Source of the DNA: Oscillospiraceae bacterium
GTDB lineage: Bacteria > Bacillota > Clostridia > Oscillospirales > Oscillospiraceae
Direction of reading: 5' to 3'
DNA length: 64,000 nt
Assembly: GCA_017479425.1 (NCBI GenBank)
Contig: JAFVCD010000028.1
Span: 41,048 to 105,047, forward strand
A program made the translations under genes and the position numbers. Shown one piece after another: positions 43,912-52,351 of this stretch. The notes under the pieces were generated by a model, which searched no databases, was not told where the DNA came from, and saw nothing but the letters and a program-made list of their open reading frames with translations. The stretch's first letter is position 1. Each line of letters begins with the position of its first letter.

Positions 43912-44261
43912 AATATCTTCGAGGATTTGGAATAATACTGTGCTTAAGCGCCGCAGGAGAAATACTGCGGCGCTTTATCCCTTTGCCGGTTCCGGGCAGC
44001 ATATATGGGTTGGCGCTTCTGTTTGTTCTTTTGCGTCTGAAGCTCGTTAAGCTTGATGAAGTCAAAGCTCCGTCGGGTTTTCTTATAGAGATTATGCCGG
44101 TAATGTTTATTCCGGCTGCTGTCGGCTTAATGGACAGAGTTGACGAGGTAAGCGGATTTATTGTGCCGATTATGGTGATTGTCGTTGTATCGACTTTCGT
44201 TGTCCTCGTAGTCAGCGGGCTTTCATCGCAGGCTGTAATAAGGAGAAGAAGAGATGAATGA
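43908..44261 (+). CDS. lrgA: LrgA/CidA family membrane protein
   Basis: This 117-residue protein has four transmembrane helices and the family motifs P-L-P-V-P-G-S-I-Y-G-L and F-I-P-A-A-V-G-L-M. LrgA/CidA proteins were first described as holin-like, but LrgAB pairs are now tied to pyruvate transport, and the plant fusion PLGG1 moves glycolate and glycerate. Here lrgA is coupled to a glycerate kinase by ATGA and overlaps lrgB, so a transport role for a small hydroxyacid is more likely than a lysis role. That function is inferred. Confidence 0.9.
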   Translation: MKYLRGFGIILCLSAAGEILRRFIPLPVPGSIYGLALLFVLLRLKLVKLDEVKAPSGFLIEIMPVMFIPAAVGLMDRVDEVSGFIVPIMVIVVVSTFVVLVVSGLSSQAVIRRRRDE

Positions 44262-44946
44262 GATTTTCGCTTCGTCGGCACTTCTCGGAACGGTTCTCAG
44301 CCTTCTTTGCTATTATATCGGCGCAAAAATTAAGACCCGCGCGAAAACGGCGATTGCGAATCCGCTGCTGATTTCCGTTATTCTTGTTATTGTGTTTCTA
44401 TCGCTTTTCAGAATTGACTATGCGAGCTATCAGGCGAGCGCAAAATACATAAGCTGGTTTCTTACCCCCGCTACCGTGGCACTGGCGGTGCCGCTTTATG
44501 AGCAGCTGGAGAGGCTCAGGAGAAATCTTGCGGCTGTTGTAATAGGGGTCGGTATGGGAACTTTTTCCGGTATTCTGACCATATTCCTGCTTTCAAAGCT
44601 GTTCGGTCTGGAGAAAGCCGAATTTGTAACCCTGCTGCCTAAATCCGTCACAACCGCAATCGGAATAGCCGTTTCTGAGGAGCTTGGCGGATATCCGTCG
44701 TTAACTGCGGCGGCAATCGTGATCACGGGAATACTGGGAAACGTCTGCGCCGAGGGTGCTTGCAGAGTATTCAGAATTACCGAGCCGGTTGCAAAGGGAC
44801 TTGCAATCGGAACTGCGTCCCACGCTATCGGCACGTCAAAGGCGATGGAGATCGGCAAAACTGAGGGGGCTATGAGCTCACTTGCCCTTGTGCTTTCGGG
44901 GATCATAACCGTAGCCGGCGCGAGTATCATTACTAACATATATTAA
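44254..44946 (+). CDS. lrgB: LrgB/CidB family membrane protein
   Basis: This 230-residue protein has about seven transmembrane helices and the LrgB hallmarks L-L-P-K-S-V-T-T-A-I-G, the following G-G-Y-P-S-L-T-A, and A-I-G-T-A-S-H-A-I-G-T-S-K-A near the C-terminus. It forms a complex with LrgA. The operon glycerate kinase-lrgA-lrgB suggests uptake or exchange of glycerate or glycolate. A bidirectional terminator follows. Confidence 0.92.
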   Translation: MNEIFASSALLGTVLSLLCYYIGAKIKTRAKTAIANPLLISVILVIVFLSLFRIDYASYQASAKYISWFLTPATVALAVPLYEQLERLRRNLAAVVIGVGMGTFSGILTIFLLSKLFGLEKAEFVTLLPKSVTTAIGIAVSEELGGYPSLTAAAIVITGILGNVCAEGACRVFRITEPVAKGLAIGTASHAIGTSKAMEIGKTEGAMSSLALVLSGIITVAGASIITNIY

Positions 44947-44948
44947 AA

Positions 44949-44981
44949 GACCTGAGCGGAAATTAACCGCTCAGGTCTTTT
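44949..44981. terminator. Bidirectional terminator between lrgB and the dehydrogenase gene
   Basis: GACCTGAGCGG (44949-44959) and CCGCTCAGGTC (44967-44977) form a perfect 11-bp stem with A-rich and T-rich flanks, so it can work for both convergent genes. Confidence 0.88.
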
Positions 44982-44982
44982 C

Positions 44983-46086
44983 TTACATCCATTCACTTGG
45001 ATCCTTCCAGCCTCTTGCACCGAGGAATTTTTCAAGAGGAAGCTTCTCAATCTCCGATTTCGGCAGGTTGGAGTTCATCAGCCTTGCCCAGCCTCCCTCA
45101 GCCTTTCCGCCGGAAACCGCGTCTGACTCACGCATAAGATTCATAAGCGGCTCGTCAGCTTCAAAGCGCCTTGCATTTTCGCGGATTATCTCAATGCTCG
45201 CCGCCTGTCTGTCAGGAACCTGCGGAGTGACGTGCGGCGTTATATAGACATTTGACATTTTCCAGAGCGGGGAATCCGCGCTGAGCGGCTGCTCCTCAAA
45301 TACGTCGAGTCCGGCGCCGGAGAGAGTGCCGTCCGACAGAGCTTCAATAAGAGCATCGGTATCAACAACTCCTCCTCGTGAAATATTCACGAGGAACGCG
45401 CCCTTTTTTATTTTTCCAAAGGCGTCCTTGTTTATGAGATGGAAGGTCGCATCGGTCAGCGCAACGGTGAGAATAACGAAGTCGGAGCCTACAAGAAGCT
45501 CGTCAAGGCTGTCGCCGTTCTGGGCTGTCAGCTTTTTAGCATAGTCAAAGCCCGCGACCTCGGAGCGATTGTAGGTAATTATATCCATACCGAGCGCTCG
45601 AAGCCTTTCGCATAGCATTTTTCCGGTATGTCCCATACCGACGATACCTGCTGTACACCCGTATAGACCGCGCCATTTTTCACTGCCCTCAACGCCCCAG
45701 CGGCACTCATCTTGAGCGCGAAGAAGCTCTCGGGTGTGATAACAGCTCTGAAGCATGAAATAAATGGCGTGTTCTGCGAGCACCGGCGCGCTTCTGCCTG
45801 CTGCGCCGGTTACAGGTATGCCGCGCGCAAAGACCTCGGGTCTTGCGGAACCGTTCAGACCTGCGTGGTCGCAGTGTATCCATTTCAGCGTGTTTTCTCC
45901 GAGAATGCAGTTATCCACGTCGCCGAGAAGTATGCAGACGTCGGCGTCCTTAACCTCTTCGGAAAGCTTCTCTTTGTCATAAAAATCCACATAGACAAAC
46001 TGAGCGTTTGGAAACACGCGGCGGAGAGAGTACATATTCTTTTTGTTGTACCAGACTGTGGTCACTACCTTGTTAATTTTCGGCAT
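44983..46086 (-). CDS. D-isomer-specific 2-hydroxyacid dehydrogenase
   Basis: This 367-residue NAD(P)-dependent dehydrogenase has a catalytic domain around a Rossmann domain with G-I-V-G-M-G-H-T-G-K-M (about 147-157). The catalytic residues are Arg237 in N-I-S-R-G-G, a Glu in D-V-F-E-E-Q-P (264/265) and His285 in T-P-H-V-T-P-Q. Such enzymes interconvert 2-keto and D-2-hydroxy acids, for example glyoxylate and glycolate or hydroxypyruvate and D-glycerate. The start is the ATG ending at 46086 with AAGGAGG upstream. It is divergent from the FdrA operon across a repeat-rich promoter region, which suggests co-regulation. A C-terminal extension of about 60 residues is unusual. Confidence 0.88.
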   Translation of the reverse strand: MPKINKVVTTVWYNKKNMYSLRRVFPNAQFVYVDFYDKEKLSEEVKDADVCILLGDVDNCILGENTLKWIHCDHAGLNGSARPEVFARGIPVTGAAGRSAPVLAEHAIYFMLQSCYHTRELLRAQDECRWGVEGSEKWRGLYGCTAGIVGMGHTGKMLCERLRALGMDIITYNRSEVAGFDYAKKLTAQNGDSLDELLVGSDFVILTVALTDATFHLINKDAFGKIKKGAFLVNISRGGVVDTDALIEALSDGTLSGAGLDVFEEQPLSADSPLWKMSNVYITPHVTPQVPDRQAASIEIIRENARRFEADEPLMNLMRESDAVSGGKAEGGWARLMNSNLPKSEIEKLPLEKFLGARGWKDPSEWM

Positions 46087-46142
46087 ACGCAGCGCCTCCT
46101 TTTTTCTAATTATGCCACAGTATTGAAACAATGACCATACTT

Positions 46143-46208
46143 AAATTCGCTTTTAAATTCGCAAATTCGCTTTTTATAAATAGCGAAAATAGCGACACAA
46201 AAGCGAAT
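46143..46208. promoter_or_regulatory. Repeat array in the divergent promoter region of the dehydrogenase and the FdrA operon
   Basis: Three direct copies of AAATTCGC (46143, 46155, 46163) are followed by inverted copies: TTCGCT (46166-46171) with AGCGAA (46182-46187), and ATTCGCTTTT (46145-46154) with AAAAGCGAAT (46199-46208). This density of half-sites suggests a regulator binding to both transcripts. Confidence 0.55.
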
Positions 46209-46272
46209 ACGAAAATTTACTAAGAAGAGCTTTTGCAATAGAATAAATTCAGAAGAAAAGGGGGCGCAGAGT

Positions 46273-48195
46273 ATGTCAGAATGGTGGATAAACTACCCCT
46301 GGCGGGTAATACAGCCGAATTTCAGAGAAATTGACACCGTTAACTTTGATACCGAAAGATTTATTGCTGAGCTTAAGGAGTTCAAAGCGAACGTCGTTAT
46401 GCTGAATGCGGCAGGACTTATGGCGAGCTATCCGAGCGCTCTTTGCGATGAGCCGCAGAGCGAATATCTTGATGACTTTGACCTCGGAGCCCTTGTGGAA
46501 AGGCTTCACAGGGAAAAGATCAAGGTTATCGCGAGAACGGATTTTTCTAAGATTTCAGAAAGCGTTTTCAAGCGTCATCCGGAATGGGCTTACCGCCATG
46601 CAGACGGTTCTCCGCTTATTTATAACGGCTATGTTCAGACCTGCGTTCTCGGCGGCTATCAGGCGGAGTATATGGACGATATCATTCGGGAAATGCTCTC
46701 GAAAATACCCTTTGACGGGATCTATATCAATATGGGTTCGGCAACGGGATATATCGTTGATTACAGCATGAACCGGCACGGACCCTGCCATTGCGACAGA
46801 TGCAGAGCTGCGTTCAAAGCGGCTGCAGGACTTGAGATACCGGCAGAGCTTCGTCCGGGTGACAGAGCAAGCATGATGTATTTCGGTTTTCAGCAGAATA
46901 TTGCCGCGGCGCAGAAAAAGAGAATAACAGAGCTTGTTCACTCCATAAGTCCGGAAATAGCCTACTGCTCGGTAGATTACTCCAGACAGGAGGCGCAGGC
47001 AAGCTACGGCGCAGAAACGTGGCAGTACGCGGCGTCGTCAAATGCCCGTATGATGCGCGGTATGGACTTGGAGGCAACGGTAGCGAACGTGGATTTTATG
47101 GGTTTTTCTTACCGCCACGTTTCCTGCCCGCCGGCACTTCAGGAACTGAGGGCCTGGCAGACGCTCGCAAATTTCGGCGGCCTTGACTACTACGTTATGG
47201 GCAGGCTCTACGATAAAGCCGACAAGAGCGCCTTTGAGCGAATAAAGCGCGTGTTCGGGTACGCCGCAGAGCACGAGAACATTGTGTACGGAGTAAAGAG
47301 CAAGGCGGACATCCTGCTTGTAAAGGACTCGTATATTATACCGAACGCCGAGGAACGCGGCTGGGTAAGACTGCTCACCGAAAACCACTTTGTTTTTGAT
47401 GAAACTCTGCTGAGCGGGCTTGCTAAGAAAGGACTTTCTGAGTATAAACTTTTGATCCTTCCCGACAAGTCGAGAATCCGAAAGCCTTTGAACGCAATAA
47501 TTGATGAGTATGTAAGAAGAGGCGGCACAGTTATCACAAGCGGCGCCGTACCGGAGCTTGAAGCTGTCGGCGTTACAGGAGTACAGAATACAGATAAAAA
47601 CGAGGGCGCAGTGCTTTTGGACGGCGGCAAACGCCTCATTCCGGGAAAGAAGTATATTAAAAGCACAGTAAAGCCCGGCGCGGAAAAGCTCGGGTCATAT
47701 CTCGCGCCTGAGCGATTCGGTCCACCGGAGCTGTGTTATGCAACAGAGCCGCCGACAGAGTATCCATGCGCTGTTGTGAACACCTTCGGCGGAGGTAAGT
47801 GCATCACACTTCCGTGGTTTATCGGCGAGTGCTACTGCACAGATGGACACACGTCATATCTCGACTATGCGCGGGAGCTTATTGAAGCTAAGTGCAAAAT
47901 AAAGAGCATCGGGAAAAAAATCAGCCCTATGGTCGAGGTTACCCGCGGAGTCAAGGACGGCGCGGAGATCATTCATTTTGTGAACGGAACAGGCCGTTTT
48001 GGCAACAGCTTTTTTGATCCGGCGGAGCTGAGAGACCAGAGTATAACTATACCGTGGGAGCGGAAGACCGCAATTTGCGAAAATATTGACGACCCGGATA
48101 ATGTAGAATATGAGCTTTCCGACGGAGAGCTGACAATTTATTTACCAAGGCTGAACTTTCACGCCTGCATTGCAGTCAAGGAGGAAAATAGATGA
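46273..48195 (+). CDS. Hypothetical glycosyl hydrolase 6 (GHL6)-like protein with beta-galactosidase trimerisation-like domain
   Basis: The 640-residue cytoplasmic protein has a TIM-barrel-like half (about 1-330) with the GHL6-type pattern: I-K-V-I-A-R-T-D-F after strand 3, H-P-E-W-A-Y-R, and D-G-I-Y-I-N-M. An unusual Cys-containing loop H-G-P-C-H-C-D-R-C follows and is common in this family. The second half contains a flavodoxin-like domain like the trimerisation domain of GH42 enzymes (L-L-I-L-P-D, G-G-T-V-I-T-S-G). No activity is established for GHL6. It is the first gene of a six-gene coupled operon; its stop overlaps the next ATG as ATGA. It may release a sugar derivative that is the substrate of the downstream enzymes. 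Confidence 0.78.
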   Translation: MSEWWINYPWRVIQPNFREIDTVNFDTERFIAELKEFKANVVMLNAAGLMASYPSALCDEPQSEYLDDFDLGALVERLHREKIKVIARTDFSKISESVFKRHPEWAYRHADGSPLIYNGYVQTCVLGGYQAEYMDDIIREMLSKIPFDGIYINMGSATGYIVDYSMNRHGPCHCDRCRAAFKAAAGLEIPAELRPGDRASMMYFGFQQNIAAAQKKRITELVHSISPEIAYCSVDYSRQEAQASYGAETWQYAASSNARMMRGMDLEATVANVDFMGFSYRHVSCPPALQELRAWQTLANFGGLDYYVMGRLYDKADKSAFERIKRVFGYAAEHENIVYGVKSKADILLVKDSYIIPNAEERGWVRLLTENHFVFDETLLSGLAKKGLSEYKLLILPDKSRIRKPLNAIIDEYVRRGGTVITSGAVPELEAVGVTGVQNTDKNEGAVLLDGGKRLIPGKKYIKSTVKPGAEKLGSYLAPERFGPPELCYATEPPTEYPCAVVNTFGGGKCITLPWFIGECYCTDGHTSYLDYARELIEAKCKIKSIGKKISPMVEVTRGVKDGAEIIHFVNGTGRFGNSFFDPAELRDQSITIPWERKTAICENIDDPDNVEYELSDGELTIYLPRLNFHACIAVKEENR

Positions 48196-49454
48196 CAGTT
48201 CCGGAAAAGGTAGCAGAAGCCAATGAGAGGGTAATAAATATAATGACGAAGGCGCGCCCAGTCTGGACGGACGTTCGTCCGGCAATAGACGCAGTTCCGG
48301 GTATGGAAAAGAATCTCATACTTATTCCCGGACCGCCGATAGAGGTGAAGGAATTGCCGATACCGCTTAAAACCGCGGTCTGCGGCGCCGCCTGCCATGA
48401 CGGCCTTGCAAAGAACGTGGACGAGGCGTGGGAGATGGTTTTGCGCGGCGAGATCAAGATCGCGCCCAGTCAGGACTATAACTGCGGCAACGCCGCGTCA
48501 AGCGTTATGAGCGCAAGTATGCCGGTGTTCGTAGTGGAGGATAAGACCTCCGGCGGGGCAGGCTACTGCGTGCCGCACCCCGGCTCAAATCCGAGAGTGC
48601 TCCGCTGGGGCATTTACGGCGAAGATGTTGAGGAGAATCTGCGCTTTATTCGAGGCGACTATGCAGAGGTTCTGGGTGAGGCAGTCAGAAAAAGCGGAGG
48701 AATAGACCTCGTAAGAATCCTCTCCAAAACTGCCGGAATGGGCGATGAGAACCATAACCGCCAGCCTGCGGCTTCAATGGCTCTCGCGCTTGAACTCGTT
48801 CCGTTTCTTCTTGATGTTCAGCATCCTGCGAGGGACAGGGTAATAAAGGAGATCTGCGCGAACGACCGCTTCTTCCTGCACGTTATGATGGCGGGAGTAG
48901 AGGCTGTTATGCAGAAGGCGAAGGAGGAGCCGTACTCCACCGTTATGGTGGGCATGGGAGGCAACGGAGTCGAGTTCGGCATACAGGTTGCCGCAACGGG
49001 AAACAGGTGGTACACTACGCCGGCGCCGAAGATTTCCGGAATCTTCCTGAAGCCGACCACCACGGAAGCCGACCTTCTCGGCTACCTCGGCGACAGCTGC
49101 GTTACGGAGGTCTGGGGCCTCGGCGGCATGAGCGCTATTGCTGGCCCGGTCTATCTCAGAATGACCGGCGGCACCTTCCGCGACGCAAAAGAGCGCACGG
49201 AAAAGGCAAGGCAGGTTTCTCTCGGGGAGCATAACTTCGCGCCCGTACCGTGGGACGATTACAGAGGCTTCCCGGTCGGAGTGGATATCCGAAAGGTTGT
49301 AGGTCTTAACATTCTGCCTGTATCCCATGGAGGCAGCGCACTCAAGACCGGAGGTCAGGCTGGCGCAGGAGCAGCCGAGCTTCCTATGGAGGTTTTCAAA
49401 AAAGCCGTTGAGGGTGTAGCGAATGAGGTAAAGAGAATGGAGGGCGAGGAGTAA
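48192..49454 (+). CDS. DUF1116 protein, YlbE/AllG-like subunit of an FdrA-type transferase
   Basis: This 420-residue protein belongs to DUF1116, the family of E. coli YlbE (AllG), which acts with FdrA (AllF) and AllH in oxamate carbamoyltransferase during allantoin use. Glycine-rich segments seen are G-G-A-G-Y-C-V-P-H-P-G-S-N, M-V-G-M-G-G-N-G-V-E-F-G and G-L-G-G-M-S-A-I-A-G-P. The length equals that of the E. coli protein. It is coupled to the GHL6 gene (ATGA) and to fdrA (TAATG). No AllH-like (DUF2877) gene is in the window, so either two subunits suffice or the reaction differs. Confidence 0.85.
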   Translation: MTVPEKVAEANERVINIMTKARPVWTDVRPAIDAVPGMEKNLILIPGPPIEVKELPIPLKTAVCGAACHDGLAKNVDEAWEMVLRGEIKIAPSQDYNCGNAASSVMSASMPVFVVEDKTSGGAGYCVPHPGSNPRVLRWGIYGEDVEENLRFIRGDYAEVLGEAVRKSGGIDLVRILSKTAGMGDENHNRQPAASMALALELVPFLLDVQHPARDRVIKEICANDRFFLHVMMAGVEAVMQKAKEEPYSTVMVGMGGNGVEFGIQVAATGNRWYTTPAPKISGIFLKPTTTEADLLGYLGDSCVTEVWGLGGMSAIAGPVYLRMTGGTFRDAKERTEKARQVSLGEHNFAPVPWDDYRGFPVGVDIRKVVGLNILPVSHGGSALKTGGQAGAGAAELPMEVFKKAVEGVANEVKRMEGEE

Positions 49455-50992
49455 TGAGTGTATTTTTTATTATCCAAAAGGACAGATATATAGATTCCCT
49501 CGAGACCCTCTCGGAAACGGCTATGCTGAACGATCAGCCCGGTATCGGTACGGGATACGTAGGTATGGCGACTGAGGTGTTCAAGGAGGTCACGAAGGAG
49601 ATAGGACTTACAGCACCCGAAATACTTGCCGCAGCCGACTCGGATTATGTGATAGTCGCCGAAGCGGAGAGCGAGGAGGCGTTCAATAAAGCCATAGAGA
49701 AGCTCCGCACAGAGAGCGCGCCGGTGGACGATGAGGAAAAGCCAGTGTCGTTCAGAACGAGCGCTCAGGCAAAGGAACATGAGCCGAGGGCAAACCTCTG
49801 CCAGATAAGCGTGCCGGGCGAATATGCGCTTGAGGAAGCGAAAAAGGCGCTTAACGCGGGAATGCATATCTGCGTATTCTCAAATAACGTTCCGCTTTCG
49901 GACGAACGGGAGATGAAGGAACTAGCACGAGAAAAGGGACTTTTGTGCATGGGACCCGACTGCGGCGTTGCAAATATAAACGGCGCGGCTCTGGTTCTCT
50001 CCAGCATAAACAACCGAGGCCCGTTCGGCATCGTCGGAGCTTCAGGAACGGGCATACAGCACGTCGCCGCGATACTCCACGAGGCGGGCAGCGGCGTAAG
50101 CCAGACCATAGGCACCGGCGGCAACGACCTCAAGGAGCCGGTGGGCGGCATAACAATGCTCATGGGCATCGACGCGCTGGAGGCCGACCCGGAGACAAAG
50201 TATATAATCCTCATTTCGAGAAAGCCCGCCGACAGCGTTCTCAAAAAGCTGCTTGAAAGAATAAGCGGGATGAAGAAGCCGAGAGTCGTATTCTTTATGG
50301 GCTGCGACAGAGAAACCATCGAGGCGACCGGCTCTGTCTGGGCGGAAAATCTCGACGACTGCGCACTGAGAGCGCTGGAGCTTATACATAGCGATTATTC
50401 CCTCGGCAGTATTGACGAGCTTAAGGAGACGGCGAAGGAAGCGGTAAAGGGAATGGCGCCGGAGCAGAAGTATCTGCGCGGAGCATATACAGGCGGCACG
50501 TATCTCGACGAGGCTATGCGCACTATGTGGGATGCCGCGGGCGGGATATGGTCGAACGCGCCTCTCTCGCCGGAGTGGAAGCTCAAGGGCGATAGCCGGG
50601 AGCACACCTGCATCGATTACGGTGAGGAGGAGTACACCCTCGGCAGACCGCACCCTGCGATAGACGCGTCCATAAGAAAGCCGGCAATACTGAAAGAGGC
50701 GTCGGATCCCACTGTTGCGGTCATCGTTCTCGATGTTATTCTTACGCCTCCGGGACATCCAGACCCATGCGGATATATGGTGCCGGATATTATAAAGGCT
50801 CAGAAGATGGCTGCTGAAAGAGGCGGGAAGATAGTGTTTATAGCCTCCGTTCTCGGCACGACCGCAGACTGGCAGGACATAAGAAAGCAGGAGCAGGAGC
50901 TTCGCGACGCCGGCGTCATCGTATGCCGCACAAATTACCGCGCCGCGCTGCTCTGCGCGGAGATAGTAAAACTCAGGAGGGACGCGCAATGA
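49454..50992 (+). CDS. fdrA: FdrA family protein (AllF-like, succinyl-CoA ligase alpha fold)
   Basis: This 512-residue protein is built from CoA-ligase-like domains. The nucleotide/CoA-type segments are M-G-P-D-C-G-V-A-N-I-N-G-A, G-I-V-G-A-S-G-T-G-I-Q-H and I-G-T-G-G-N-D-L-K, followed by D-P-E-T-K-Y-I-I-L-I-S-R-K-P. The histidine that is phosphorylated in succinyl-CoA synthetase is not visible, as is usual for FdrA. In E. coli the homolog is part of the oxamate carbamoyltransferase that makes carbamoyl phosphate. Here it is followed by an acyl-phosphate kinase of a different family. The call to FdrA is firm; the substrate is open. Confidence 0.9.
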   Translation: MSVFFIIQKDRYIDSLETLSETAMLNDQPGIGTGYVGMATEVFKEVTKEIGLTAPEILAAADSDYVIVAEAESEEAFNKAIEKLRTESAPVDDEEKPVSFRTSAQAKEHEPRANLCQISVPGEYALEEAKKALNAGMHICVFSNNVPLSDEREMKELAREKGLLCMGPDCGVANINGAALVLSSINNRGPFGIVGASGTGIQHVAAILHEAGSGVSQTIGTGGNDLKEPVGGITMLMGIDALEADPETKYIILISRKPADSVLKKLLERISGMKKPRVVFFMGCDRETIEATGSVWAENLDDCALRALELIHSDYSLGSIDELKETAKEAVKGMAPEQKYLRGAYTGGTYLDEAMRTMWDAAGGIWSNAPLSPEWKLKGDSREHTCIDYGEEEYTLGRPHPAIDASIRKPAILKEASDPTVAVIVLDVILTPPGHPDPCGYMVPDIIKAQKMAAERGGKIVFIASVLGTTADWQDIRKQEQELRDAGVIVCRTNYRAALLCAEIVKLRRDAQ

Positions 50993-51174
50993 CAGATACA
51001 AGCAAGATACTGAGCCTGTTCCGTTCGGAGCTTGTTGTGGTCAACGTTGGGCCAAAATCTTTTGCCGACGTTCTTGAAAAGCAGGGCTACAAATCGCTCC
51101 AGGTCGATTGGAAACCCGCGGCCGGTGGAGATAAGAGAATGCAGGAGCTCCTCGATTACCTCGGAGGTTATTGA
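50989..51174 (+). CDS. Small FdrA-domain protein (61 residues)
   Basis: This short gene begins with an ATG that overlaps the fdrA stop as ATGA, behind AGGAGG. The product contains V-V-V-N-V-G-P-K-S-F-A-D-V-L, then Q-V-D-W-K-P-A-A-G-G, which matches the small proteins annotated as FdrA-domain proteins next to fdrA in other Firmicutes. It has no signal peptide or membrane helix. Probably it is a small third subunit, and it might take the place of AllH. The acetate-kinase-like gene starts 1 base after its stop codon. Confidence 0.78.
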   Translation: MTDTSKILSLFRSELVVVNVGPKSFADVLEKQGYKSLQVDWKPAAGGDKRMQELLDYLGGY

Positions 51175-51175
51175 A

Positions 51176-52351
51176 ATGAAGGTTTTAGTCTGCAACGTCG
51201 GCTCGACCAGCCTTAAATTCAAGCTCTACGAAATGCCGGAGGCAAGGGTGCTCGCGCAGTGCGGCGTAGAGCGCGTCGGCAGCGATAAGGACGCTGTATT
51301 CAAATACGAAAACTTCCTCACAGAGAAGAAAAACGCCGCTGAAAAGGCGGACATTCCGGATTATGAGAGCGGTATACGCCTTTTTCTTGAATATCTCACC
51401 GATAAAGAATACGGCGTGCTCGGATCGGTTTCCGAGATAGAGCGAGTGGGCTACAAGGCGACGCTCTCCAAAGGCCACCTCGGCGTACACGAGCTTGACG
51501 ATGAGGTTTTACGTGGAATGGAGGACTGGATAAGCCTCGCACCCCTGCACAACAGAGCATACCTTGCGGCAATTAAGGTAATGCGAAGCTTTTTACCTGA
51601 GGCCAGATTCGTAGGCTGCTTTGAAACGGCTTTCCACCGCACGATACCGCTCGAGCGCAAAATCTACGGCGTACCCTACGAATGGTATGAAAAATACGGG
51701 GTTCAGCGCCTGGGATACCACGGCGCAAGTCACGGGTATATCGCGGACGTTCTGAACGCGAGATACGGCGAGTATGCAGCCGTTTCCTGCCACTTGGGCG
51801 GAAGCTGCTCCGTCTGCGCGATTGAGAACGGCAGAAGCGTTGACACAAGCTTCGGCATGAGCCTTGAGAGCGGACTTATCCACGCAAACAGAGTGGGAGA
51901 TATGGACGCAAGCATGCCGTATTTTCTCAGAAGCGAGGGAGCTTCTGACGATGAAATTTTGAAGGGTATGCAGAAAACCGGCGGGCTTTACGGCATTTCC
52001 GGAGTTTCAAACGACCTGCGCTACGTTATTGAGGCTGCGGAGGACGGAAACGAGAGAGCGAAGCTTGCCATAGACGTGTTTGTAACCGGCATAGTCCACT
52101 ATATCGGCGCCTTCACCATGGATCTGGGGCGGCTTGACTGTCTCGTGTTCACAGCCGGAATAGGAGAGCATTCGGCCTATATCCGTCAGAGAGTTTGCGA
52201 AAAGCTGGGGCTCCTCGGCGTTAAGATAGATAAAGAGAAAAACGGCAAAAACGAAGAGGACATTTCTGCGCCGGATTCAAAGGTGCGCGTGCTTGTGATA
52301 CCGACAAACGAGGAGTTGGGCATTGCCCGGAGAACCTATGAATACAGATAA
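51176..52351 (+). CDS. Divergent acetate kinase family (acyl-phosphate kinase) protein
   Basis: This 391-residue ASKHA-fold kinase has the acetate kinase pattern throughout: N-V-G-S-T-S-L-K-F-K at residues 7-16, Arg90 (equivalent to E. coli Arg91), L-A-P-L-H-N, His182 in G-Y-H-G-A-S-H (equivalent to His180), Arg239 in N-R-V-G-D (equivalent to Arg241) and F-T-A-G-I-G-E-H. Pocket residues differ: the usual H-G-G after Arg91 is K-A-T (94-96), and the catalytic Asp148 of F-D-T-A-F-H is Glu150. The start at ATG 51176 follows CGGAGG. In this operon it probably transfers the phosphate of an unusual acyl phosphate to ADP. A plain acetate kinase is less likely. Confidence 0.85.
   Translation: MKVLVCNVGSTSLKFKLYEMPEARVLAQCGVERVGSDKDAVFKYENFLTEKKNAAEKADIPDYESGIRLFLEYLTDKEYGVLGSVSEIERVGYKATLSKGHLGVHELDDEVLRGMEDWISLAPLHNRAYLAAIKVMRSFLPEARFVGCFETAFHRTIPLERKIYGVPYEWYEKYGVQRLGYHGASHGYIADVLNARYGEYAAVSCHLGGSCSVCAIENGRSVDTSFGMSLESGLIHANRVGDMDASMPYFLRSEGASDDEILKGMQKTGGLYGISGVSNDLRYVIEAAEDGNERAKLAIDVFVTGIVHYIGAFTMDLGRLDCLVFTAGIGEHSAYIRQRVCEKLGLLGVKIDKEKNGKNEEDISAPDSKVRVLVIPTNEELGIARRTYEYR

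Noticed and set aside
43908-44946. Holin/antiholin-type lysis control by LrgAB
   Set aside because: No murein hydrolase or LytSR pair is adjacent; coupling to glycerate kinase favours transport. The LytTR genes in this window are 36 kb away.
51176-52351. Housekeeping acetate kinase
   Set aside because: No phosphotransacetylase beside it, pocket residues differ, and the gene is locked into the FdrA operon.
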